DNA from: an uncultured Mycoplasmatota bacterium
Lineage (GTDB): Bacteria; Bacillota_I; Bacilli_A; RF39; UBA660
DNA: 6,007 nucleotides
Direction of reading: 5' to 3'
NCBI GenBank assembly: GCA_947643295.1
Contig: CANRVM010000066.1
Span: forward strand, 1-6,007
Shown here in pieces: positions 1 through 6,007 of this stretch. Within the stretch, counting starts at the first letter, position 1. Every line of letters begins with the position of its first letter. Position numbers and translations under genes: made by a program. Under the pieces are notes generated by a model. The model did not search any database, was not told the DNA's origin, and saw nothing but the letters and a program-made list of their open reading frames with translations.

Positions 1-57
1 TAGAGTGGAATCTTGATTTATAATATAGCCTAATAAATTTAGTATAATTGATAGTTT

Positions 58-639
58 TTGGGGAAAACCGATACAAGCCATGGTGGAAGAGATCCAGGTA
101 CTCGATATGGAAAAATATTAGAAAAGGACTTAAATTTGGAAATATCAAAAGTACTAAAACAAGAACTAGAAAAAAATGGTGCAAAAGTTATTTTAGCAAG
201 AGAAGAAGATATCGATTTATCAAAAAATACAGATTATCATAAAAAACATGGTGATTTAAATAGAAGAATTAATATGCTAGAAAGGAATAAAAGTGATCTT
301 TATTTGTCTATTCATCTAAATTGGTATAACGATTATTATTATGGAGGAGCAGAAGTTTTATATAATAAAATCAATAATAAAAATAAATTACTTGCAGAAT
401 CGATTACAAATGCATTAGAAGAAAACAAGATTAAAACACGAGAAATTAGAACAACTAATTTATATTTATATCGAAATACAAAAGTTCCTGGTATTTTACT
501 AGAATGCGGTTTTTTATCTAATAGTAATGATCGCTACTTATTACAGAAGAAAGATTATCAGGAAAGATTCTCAAAAATAATTATAGAAGGATTAGTTGAT
601 TATTTTGCAAAAGAAAGTATGATGAAAGATCCTAATTAA
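58..639 (+). CDS. N-acetylmuramoyl-L-alanine amidase (Amidase_3), N-terminus missing; possible pseudogene
   Basis: Amidase_3 enzymes are Zn-dependent hydrolases that cleave the bond between N-acetylmuramic acid and L-alanine in peptidoglycan, usually outside the membrane. Numbering from a TTG at 58, the sequence shows His8 in an S-H-G-G-R-D-P-G motif, Glu22 in LEKDLN, His86 in LSIHLN and Glu149 in LLECGFLSN. These match the three zinc ligands and the catalytic glutamate of the family. The fold runs to a normal C-terminal helix and TAA stop. The N-terminus is abnormal. The first beta strand, normally hydrophobic residues leading into D-x-x-H-G-G, is absent, as is any signal peptide or membrane anchor. 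In-frame stops lie at 31, 34, 40, 49 and 52, and no Shine-Dalgarno precedes 58, so that start is only the edge of the open frame. The residues I-V-F expected for the strand appear in another frame at 51-59, suggesting a frameshift or small insertion at 60-69. The family call is firm; whether an active protein is made is doubtful. Confidence 0.8.
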   Translation: MGKTDTSHGGRDPGTRYGKILEKDLNLEISKVLKQELEKNGAKVILAREEDIDLSKNTDYHKKHGDLNRRINMLERNKSDLYLSIHLNWYNDYYYGGAEVLYNKINNKNKLLAESITNALEENKIKTREIRTTNLYLYRNTKVPGILLECGFLSNSNDRYLLQKKDYQERFSKIIIEGLVDYFAKESMMKDPN

Positions 640-904
640 ACAGTATTTCTATTAAAAATTAAAAAGAGATGTATATTGAATTAGAGAAATATAATAATCT
701 ATCACTAGTAACTGAATTTAATAATAAAATTTATGGTTTTTCTAAAAAAATGACAATAGTTAATTAATAAGAATCACGCTGAGGATTTGTTAATAAACAA
801 ATTCTTGTTTTACTTTGAAGAAAAACCTAATGACATAGATAAGATTTTTTATTAAAGTGAGGAAAATTCTTAATTATTTATCTCCAACTCTGTCGAAATA
901 AGTA
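640..904. other. Intergenic stretch with possible remnants of a decayed small gene
   Basis: No intact gene is convincing here. On the + strand, a 32-codon frame runs from an ATG at 669 to a TAA at 765-767. An ATG-less open frame in another register then runs from 760 to a TAA at 853-855 and contains the protein-like stretch AEDLLINKFLFYFEEKPNDI. The same register continues past stops at 853 and 871, open again from 874 to 948. Joining the first two pieces needs one frameshift near 757-765 and would give roughly 60 residues. No usable ribosome binding site precedes 669: the AGAG abuts the ATG. I do not recognise the product. The region may be a relic of a small gene, or simply A+T-rich spacer. 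No GC-rich hairpin followed by a T-run is present that would serve as a terminator for the amidase gene. Confidence 0.3.
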
Positions 905-933
905 TTGTAAAAGATAAGAAAAAAAGATATAAT
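905..933 (+). promoter_or_regulatory. Sigma-A-type promoter for the essC operon
   Basis: A -35 element TTGTAA at 905-910 is followed by a 17-base spacer and a perfect -10 element TATAAT at 928-933. Transcription would start near 940, giving a leader of about 28 bases before the essC start codon. The placement just upstream of a well-formed ribosome binding site and a long gene supports it. A+T-rich DNA produces -10-like sequences by chance, so the optimal spacing is the main argument. No operator or riboswitch structure is visible around it. Confidence 0.6.
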
Positions 934-954
934 AAGATAGAAGAATAGAAAACT

Positions 955-962
955 AGGGGTGA
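955..962 (+). promoter_or_regulatory. Ribosome binding site that decides the essC start
   Basis: AGGGGTGA pairs well with the 16S rRNA 3' end and ends 5 bases before the ATG at 968. The alternative in-frame GTG at 959 lies inside this Shine-Dalgarno sequence and has no ribosome binding site of its own. ATG 968 is therefore the better start. Confidence 0.75.
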
Positions 963-967
963 AGAAA

Positions 968-3900
968 ATGATTATTCGATTAATAAAAAAGACTAAAATC
1001 TATAATTTTTCTTTGCCTGCAAAAGTTGCGGGGAATTATTGGGTTACAGATAATGACCGTTTAGGAAATAATAGAAATTTAATTAATGTAGAAGCAGAGG
1101 ATGGAAAGTGGAAAATAAAAAGTGATTTTGAAACAAAAATAATGTCTTCCTCAGAAGAATTAGAATATGCATATTTAAAAGAAAATAGCATCTATTATCT
1201 AAAAATAAATAATGAAAACGAATTCGTTATCTTATATTGTTCTCCATCACTAGATGAAAAAGTTAGTAAATTACAACTTAATAGAAATGGAGATATCATT
1301 ATTGGTAATGATTCTCAATGTCATATTAGCTATAATAATCCATTAGTATCAAAACAACATGCTAAGCTATCTTTTAGTAATGGTAAATGGAGAATAGAAG
1401 ATTTAACTAGTAAATATGGAACCTATGTAAATAATTATGCAATTTCCTCTGTATCTTTAGAGTATGGAGATATCATCTTTATTATGGGATTAAAAGTAAT
1501 AGTGATGCCCGACTTTATCGTATTAAATCATATTGAAAATCAAATTAGTTATGACGGAAATACGTTTGCACTAAAAAACAAAATTATTCAAAAAAAGATT
1601 AAGGAAGAAGCAAAAGAGGAAGATCAATTGGAGTTTTATAGCGAAAATGATTATTTTTTTCGTTCTCCAAGATTTAAATCGAAAATAGAAGCTATTAATG
1701 TAACCGTGGAAGATCCACCAGCCAAGGAAAAACCAAACGAAATGCCTATGATTTATGTAGTTGGACCCATGTTAACAATGGCCATGAGTTCGATTGTTTT
1801 TGGTTATACTTCTTTATCGGGAGTAATAAAAGGAGAACAGCCATTAAGTAGTGCACTTCCAACTTTAATTATGTCTTTTGCGATGTTGCTTACTATGCTT
1901 TTATGGCCTCTTCTTTCTGATCGCTATCAAAAAAAACAAGTAAAGAAACGAGAAAATCTACGTCAAGAAAAATATAGAAAATATGTAGAAGAAAAACATC
2001 AAGAAATTGTATCTGCTATGGGCATACAAAGACAAATTTTAATTGAGAATTATCAACCATTGGATTATGTAAAAAATATTATTGAAAATAAAAAAAGAAA
2101 TCTTTGGGAAAGAGAAATTAAACAAGAGGATTTCTTAGATTTAAGACTTGGTATTGGCTCTACAGAACTAGTTGGTAATGTTCAATTCCCAGAAAAGAAG
2201 TTTATGCTTGAAGAGGATGATTTACGAGATTATGTATATAAAGTAGCATCTGAATCACGTTTATTAGTAGATGTCCCTATTTCTTTGTCTTTTATAAAAA
2301 ATTATGTAACTGCCATTATTGGAGAAGGAAAACAAAAACAGAAATTTATTGAAGGTTTGCTTCTTCAAATGGTGGCTTTCCATAGTTATGAAGATTTAAA
2401 GATAGTATTATTTACCAATCAAAAAAATGCAACAATGTGGGACTATTTAAAAATATTACCTCATACTTGGAATAATGATAAAACAATGAGATATTATGCA
2501 ACAAACTTAGACGAGATGAAAGAAATTTCTCTTCATTTAGAACAAGAATTCCAACAACGTAATGTTTCTAGTGATAATATTCGAAATGAAGATAGGAATT
2601 ATCTAAACTATGAACCATATTATGTGATTATAACTGATGACTATAAAATGGTTAGAGATTTAGAAATAATAAAAGATGTTGCATCTCAGGAAATCAATTT
2701 AGGATTTAGCTTAATCATCAATAGTCCAAGATTAACTAATTTACCAAATGAGTGTAAAACTTTTATTAGCATTGGAGACCAAAAATCAGGAGTCTTTGAA
2801 AACGAATTAGTATCCAATAAGCAAAAAGAATTTGTTGCAGATTATGATGAAAGTTTAAATGTTTACGAATTATGTCAAGTACTTGCTAATATTCCTATTG
2901 ATATTGCCAAAGAAGAAAAGAATATTCCAGACTCTGTTAGTTTTTTAGAGATGTATAACGTTGGTACCATTGAACAACTAAATATTCTAAATAGATGGAA
3001 ATCAAGTGATCCAACTAAATCTTTACAAGTTCCAATTGGATTAGATAAAAACGGTGAACAATTCAAATTAGATTTACATGAAAAATTTTATGGACCGCAT
3101 GGTTTAATTGCTGGTATGACAGGTTCTGGTAAAAGTGAATTAATAATCTCTTATATTCTTTCGATGGCAGTTAATTTTAGTCCAAAGGAAGCCTCTTTTG
3201 TTCTTATTGATTATAAGGGTGGGGGATTAGCTGGTGTTTTTCAAAATAAGGAAACAGGTTATCAATTACCTCATCTTGCTGGTACAATTACAAACTTAGA
3301 TACGATAGAAATGAATAGAGCCCTATCTTCTATTCAAAGTGAACTTCGAAGAAGACAAAGAAAGTTTAATGAGGCTCGTGATAAATTAAATGAAAGTACG
3401 ATTGATATTTATAAGTACCAAAGATTATATAGAGAAGGAAAAGTAAGTGAAGCAATATCCCATCTATTTATTATATCAGATGAGTTTGCAGAATTAAAAG
3501 ATCAACAACCTGACTTTATGGATCAATTAATATCTACAGCACGTATTGGTCGTAGTCTGGGAGTTCATTTGATTTTGGCAACACAAAAACCTGCTGGAGT
3601 GGTGGATGATCAAATTTGGTCGAATTCAAAGTTTAAAATATGTCTAAAAGTACAAGATCGATCTGATAGTATGGATATGATTAAATGTCCAGATGCTGCA
3701 GCTCTTAAAAATCCAGGTAGATTTTATTTACAAGTCGGTTATAATGAACTATTTGCACTTGGTCAATCTGCTTGGTGTGGAGCACAATATTATCCTACCG
3801 AAAAAAGAAAGAAAAAGGTGGATACTTCGGTTGAATTTATTGATAATGTTGGAACTACCATTAGATCATTGGATGTAGAAAGTAACAAGATACCATTAAA

Positions 3901-5566
3901 ATCAGAAGGAGAAGAACTTCCTAATATTGTAAAGTACATTGTAGGTGTTGCTAATAGTGAAGATATTCACATTCCAAATTTATGGTTAGAACGAATTCCA
4001 GATGTCATTTATACAGAAGATTTAAAGAAAAAGTATCATTATCAAATTAAAGAAAATCAAGTAGAAATAATAATTGGAGAGTATGATGATCCTAGTAATC
4101 AAAGACAAGATATTTTAACTTTAAATTTATCAGAAGATGGAAATTCTATTATATTTGGTTCTACAGGAAGTGGAAAGGAGTTATTACTTTCTAGTATGAT
4201 TTATTCTGCTATTACAAATTATCTACCAAGTGAGGTCAATTTCTATATATTAGATTTCGGTGCAGAGACATTAAAGATGTTTGATAAAGCCCCACAAGTT
4301 GGAAGTGTATTATCAGTAAATGATACGGAGAAAATAGAGAATCTATTTAAAATGCTTCATGCTATGATGGAGGAGAGAAAAAAAATATTTGCTGATTATA
4401 ATGGTTCTTATAGTTTTTATTTGGAGCATACAAAGGAAAAAATCCCTCTTATTTCAGTTATTATTAATAATTATGAAGCTTTTACTGAAACATATGATGA
4501 TTATGAAGATGAAATTATCCAACTTAGTAGAGAGGGTCTTAAATATGGTATTAGTTTTATTTTATCTACTAGTAGTACCAATGCAATAAGATATCGAGTA
4601 AGACAGAATTTTAAAAAGAACATTATCTTGCAACTAAATGATTCTTCGGATTATTCTGATGTTTTACAAACAAGAACGAAAAAAGAACCTTCCAAAGCTT
4701 TAGGTAGAGGACTGATAGAATTAGACAGTGTTTACGAATTCCAAACGGCATATTGTTATCATATGGCAAAGATGGCAGATTATATTAAGGTAATCTCTCA
4801 AAAATTAAGAAAGATATGCAAAACTTCTGCTCAAAAAATACCAGTATTACCAGATATTGTTTCAATCGATGATGTCGAAGAACAAATTGGAAATATAAGA
4901 AGTATTCCTGTAGGTATTGTAAAAAAAGATTTAAGTATTGCAACCTTTGACTTTAAGAACAACCCAATTTCTATTATTTGTGCAAATGATATCACTCCAT
5001 ATAAAGACTTTTATAAGATGCTTTTAAAGTTATTTAGTAAAGTTCCTTATCAAAGAGTAATCCTAATAGATGCATTAAGACTATTCGATTCAGGAGAGAT
5101 AGAAAATAATTATATTAATACTAATTTTAATTCTATGGTTTCTATGATAAAAAATACATTAGAGAAAGAAAAACAAGTTTATAATAGTCATAATGAAGAT
5201 AAATCTGTTTTGGAGAAAATGACTAAGACAACTTATCTTATGATTGGTTTTAGTAGTTTCTTATCAAAGATAGAAGAACAAAATAAGCAGTTATTTTTGA
5301 ATTTATTACAAGAGTTTAAAGAGTTTAGTTTAGATAATTTTGTAATAATAGATTATTCAGAAAAAATAAAATCATTATCTTATGATAATTGGTATAAAAC
5401 ATCAGTAGATTCTTTACAAGGAATTTGGATTGGAAATGGTATTAGTGAGCAATATGTAATTAAACTAGTATCTACTCCTCGTGAGTTAAGAGAAGAAATA
5501 CCTGAGAAGTTTGCTTATGTTATAAGAAATGGAAAAGCAACATTAATCAAATATATTGAAGAATAA
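968..5566 (+). CDS. essC: Type VII secretion system FtsK/SpoIIIE-type ATPase EssC
   Basis: EssC is the membrane-anchored motor of Bacillota T7SS; it binds WXG100/LXG-type substrates and powers their export. This protein has 1532 residues (S. aureus EssC is about 1480). Residues ~1-90 form the N-terminal FHA-like region. Residues ~98-165 are an FHA domain with VSKQHA (Ser128, His131) and YGTYVNN, but Asn114 replaces the usual Arg of the G-R motif. Two membrane segments lie at ~261-280 and ~296-316, then a charged, probably coiled-coil helix (~318-360). Residues ~435-640 look like a degenerate ATPase domain with a G-E-G-K-Q remnant at 452-456. The first true ATPase domain is complete: Walker A GMTGSGKS (716-723), LIDYKGGG around Asp748, Walker B FIISDE (Asp838, Glu839), ARIGR (858-862) and ATQKP (871-875). 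The second has GSTGSGKE (1064-1071) with Glu in place of Ser/Thr, and INNYEAF with Asn1167-Asn1168 at the Walker B acids. The third (~1310-1532) lacks a P-loop; ANDITPYKDF (1339-1348) occupies its place. The start is set by the Shine-Dalgarno at 955-962. The next gene follows after 10 bases. Confidence 0.96.
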   Translation: MIIRLIKKTKIYNFSLPAKVAGNYWVTDNDRLGNNRNLINVEAEDGKWKIKSDFETKIMSSSEELEYAYLKENSIYYLKINNENEFVILYCSPSLDEKVSKLQLNRNGDIIIGNDSQCHISYNNPLVSKQHAKLSFSNGKWRIEDLTSKYGTYVNNYAISSVSLEYGDIIFIMGLKVIVMPDFIVLNHIENQISYDGNTFALKNKIIQKKIKEEAKEEDQLEFYSENDYFFRSPRFKSKIEAINVTVEDPPAKEKPNEMPMIYVVGPMLTMAMSSIVFGYTSLSGVIKGEQPLSSALPTLIMSFAMLLTMLLWPLLSDRYQKKQVKKRENLRQEKYRKYVEEKHQEIVSAMGIQRQILIENYQPLDYVKNIIENKKRNLWEREIKQEDFLDLRLGIGSTELVGNVQFPEKKFMLEEDDLRDYVYKVASESRLLVDVPISLSFIKNYVTAIIGEGKQKQKFIEGLLLQMVAFHSYEDLKIVLFTNQKNATMWDYLKILPHTWNNDKTMRYYATNLDEMKEISLHLEQEFQQRNVSSDNIRNEDRNYLNYEPYYVIITDDYKMVRDLEIIKDVASQEINLGFSLIINSPRLTNLPNECKTFISIGDQKSGVFENELVSNKQKEFVADYDESLNVYELCQVLANIPIDIAKEEKNIPDSVSFLEMYNVGTIEQLNILNRWKSSDPTKSLQVPIGLDKNGEQFKLDLHEKFYGPHGLIAGMTGSGKSELIISYILSMAVNFSPKEASFVLIDYKGGGLAGVFQNKETGYQLPHLAGTITNLDTIEMNRALSSIQSELRRRQRKFNEARDKLNESTIDIYKYQRLYREGKVSEAISHLFIISDEFAELKDQQPDFMDQLISTARIGRSLGVHLILATQKPAGVVDDQIWSNSKFKICLKVQDRSDSMDMIKCPDAAALKNPGRFYLQVGYNELFALGQSAWCGAQYYPTEKRKKKVDTSVEFIDNVGTTIRSLDVESNKIPLKSEGEELPNIVKYIVGVANSEDIHIPNLWLERIPDVIYTEDLKKKYHYQIKENQVEIIIGEYDDPSNQRQDILTLNLSEDGNSIIFGSTGSGKELLLSSMIYSAITNYLPSEVNFYILDFGAETLKMFDKAPQVGSVLSVNDTEKIENLFKMLHAMMEERKKIFADYNGSYSFYLEHTKEKIPLISVIINNYEAFTETYDDYEDEIIQLSREGLKYGISFILSTSSTNAIRYRVRQNFKKNIILQLNDSSDYSDVLQTRTKKEPSKALGRGLIELDSVYEFQTAYCYHMAKMADYIKVISQKLRKICKTSAQKIPVLPDIVSIDDVEEQIGNIRSIPVGIVKKDLSIATFDFKNNPISIICANDITPYKDFYKMLLKLFSKVPYQRVILIDALRLFDSGEIENNYINTNFNSMVSMIKNTLEKEKQVYNSHNEDKSVLEKMTKTTYLMIGFSSFLSKIEEQNKQLFLNLLQEFKEFSLDNFVIIDYSEKIKSLSYDNWYKTSVDSLQGIWIGNGISEQYVIKLVSTPRELREEIPEKFAYVIRNGKATLIKYIEE

Positions 5567-5576
5567 GAGGTAGGAT

Positions 5577-5834
5577 ATGGAAAATAATAAGATACTATTA
5601 GAAGTATTGATTCCTTCAATAGAAAAGGAATATGATATATTTATACCTATTAGTAAGAAAATCGGTACCATAAAAGAACTAATAGAAAATGGAATTATAG
5701 AATTAACAGACAACGGCTACAATAGACAAGAAGATACTAATCTATATAGTAAAGAAACAGGAATGATTTATGATGTGAATAAAAAAGTAATTGATACAGA
5801 TTTAAAAAATGGTAGTAGATTGATTTTAATATAG
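5577..5834 (+). CDS. esaB: EsaB/YukD-like ubiquitin-fold T7SS accessory protein
   Basis: This 85-residue protein has no signal peptide or membrane segment and should be cytoplasmic. Its pattern fits the small beta-grasp (ubiquitin-like) EsaB/YukD family: an opening strand pair (ILLEVLIP, then YDIFIPI), a helix (IGTIKELIENGI), a middle section with NLYSKETG, and a closing D-x-x-L-K-N-G-S-R-L-I-L-I strand equivalent to the N-G-D-R-L ending of YukD. It does not end in Gly-Gly, so ubiquitin-like conjugation is not expected. EsaB proteins are needed for, or modulate, T7SS activity in S. aureus and B. subtilis; the mechanism is not settled. The ATG at 5577 is preceded by AGAGG at 5566-5570, which overlaps the last base of the essC stop codon. 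The assignment rests on size, strand/helix pattern and position beside essC; overall identity to well-known EsaB proteins looks low. Confidence 0.8.
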   Translation: MENNKILLEVLIPSIEKEYDIFIPISKKIGTIKELIENGIIELTDNGYNRQEDTNLYSKETGMIYDVNKKVIDTDLKNGSRLILI

Positions 5835-5838
5835 GAGG
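5833..5838 (+). promoter_or_regulatory. Ribosome binding site overlapping the esaB-like stop codon
   Basis: A consensus AGGAGG sits 6 bases before the ATG at 5845. Its first two bases are the last two bases of the upstream TAG stop (5832-5834), so termination and re-initiation are physically coupled. This supports co-transcription, and probably translational coupling, of the two genes. It is the strongest Shine-Dalgarno in the window, consistent with high expression of the downstream small protein. Confidence 0.85.
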
Positions 5839-5844
5839 AAATAC

Positions 5845-6007
5845 ATGAACGATTATGAAAAATATGTAACTGAAGTCAATAATATTTTTGCTATTTTGGA
5901 AAAACTGAAGAATGGTTGGACAGCAAATGATAATTTAACTCATATAGAGCAAATTAATGAGTTTAAAAGAGTCGTTATTAATGGTGCTAACTATTTAGAT
6001 AAAAATA
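5845..6007 (+). CDS. Small helical protein, possible divergent WXG100/ESX-like T7SS protein (3' end beyond window)
   Basis: Only the first 54 residues are present; the frame is still open at the window edge. The start is ATG 5845, set by the AGGAGG at 5833-5838. The visible part has no signal peptide and reads as helix (residues ~2-22), a short turn N-G-W-T-A-N-D (23-29), then a second helix (~31-52, with IEQINEFKRVV). A helix, a Trp-containing turn and a second helix is the arrangement of WXG100/ESX proteins, which T7SS exports as helical-hairpin dimers. Here the motif is W25-T26-A27 rather than W-x-G, and the Asp/Asn-rich residues after it resemble W-x-x-x-D variants seen in some ESX-like and LXG-type N-terminal domains. 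Position right after essC and an esaB-like gene supports a T7SS role. It could be a substrate, a substrate partner or chaperone, or the N-terminus of a larger effector. That a gene starts here is near certain; the family is tentative. Confidence 0.7.
   Translation, partial: MNDYEKYVTEVNNIFAILEKLKNGWTANDNLTHIEQINEFKRVVINGANYLDKN

Noticed and set aside
43..48. TATAAT upstream of the amidase, as a promoter
   Set aside because: No -35-like hexamer lies at 16-18 bases upstream; TTGATT at 13-18 is 24 bases away. A start near 55 would leave no room for a ribosome binding site before 58. A second TATAAT at 19-24 shows how common this is in such A+T-rich DNA.
48..242. 64-codon frame overlapping the amidase start
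   Set aside because: Composition is extremely Lys/Arg/Trp-rich, as expected from reading the amidase gene out of frame. Only its first few codons (I-V-F) are of interest, as possible evidence of a frameshift.
669..767. 32-codon ORF starting at ATG 669 as an intact small gene
   Set aside because: No properly spaced Shine-Dalgarno, short length, and no recognisable features. Kept only as part of a possible gene relic.
795..810. Inverted repeat AAACAA-attc-TTGTTT as a terminator for the amidase gene
   Set aside because: The stem is six base pairs, nearly all A-T, and is not followed by a T-run; it is too weak for an intrinsic terminator.
959..967. GTG at 959 as the start of essC
   Set aside because: It lies within the Shine-Dalgarno sequence AGGGGTGA that serves ATG 968, and has no ribosome binding site of its own.
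2875..3066. 63-codon frame on the - strand within essC
   Set aside because: It lies wholly inside a strongly conserved coding region and has no ribosome binding site or recognisable product; it is an antisense shadow.
3693..3878. 61-codon + strand frame within essC
   Set aside because: Out-of-frame reading of essC domain 1 with no independent signals.
4389..4589. 66-codon hydrophobic + strand frame within essC, resembling a small membrane protein
   Set aside because: The Leu/Ile/Met-rich look comes from reading the A+T-rich essC codons one frame off; no start signals are present.

Overview
This window comes from a strongly A+T-rich, low-GC Gram-positive bacterium (Bacillota or a close relative). 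The evidence is A/T-ending codons throughout, AGGAGG-type ribosome binding sites, a sigma-A-like promoter, and a type VII secretion (T7SS) ATPase of the Bacillota EssC/YukB layout (FHA module, two membrane segments, then serial FtsK/SpoIIIE-type ATPase domains). All genes lie on the + strand. No reading frame uses TGA as a sense codon, so the standard bacterial code fits. I cannot name the genus or species.

Layout: (1) 58-639, a zinc-dependent peptidoglycan amidase (Amidase_3) with all four metal/catalytic residues but no normal N-terminus. In-frame stops sit directly upstream and there is no ribosome binding site, so it is either a 5'-broken gene or carries a sequence error. (2) 640-967, about 330 bases without a convincing intact gene. 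They hold traces of what may be a decayed small gene, then a good sigma-A promoter (905-933) and a Shine-Dalgarno sequence (955-962). (3) 968-5566, a full-length EssC-type ATPase of 1532 residues, filling most of the window. (4) 5577-5834, a small ubiquitin-like EsaB/YukD-type protein. (5) 5845 to the window end, the first 54 residues of a small helical protein that looks like a divergent WXG100-type (ESX) substrate or T7SS-associated protein.

The essC, esaB-like and WXG-like genes are spaced by only 10 bases each and appear to form one operon read from the promoter at 905-933. EssC would be the membrane-anchored motor that recognises and exports helical-hairpin substrates. The EsaB-like protein is a small cytoplasmic accessory factor, and the last gene is a candidate substrate or substrate partner. 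The upstream amidase could be a wall hydrolase linked to the locus, but a separate promoter lies between them and its start is damaged, so the link is only positional.

I see a T7SS locus from a known family. Its unusual points are the degenerate second and third ATPase domains, the Arg-less FHA domain, essC in first position, the W-T-A motif in the terminal gene, and the broken amidase start. I found no tRNA, rRNA, CRISPR array, insertion sequence or convincing terminator.
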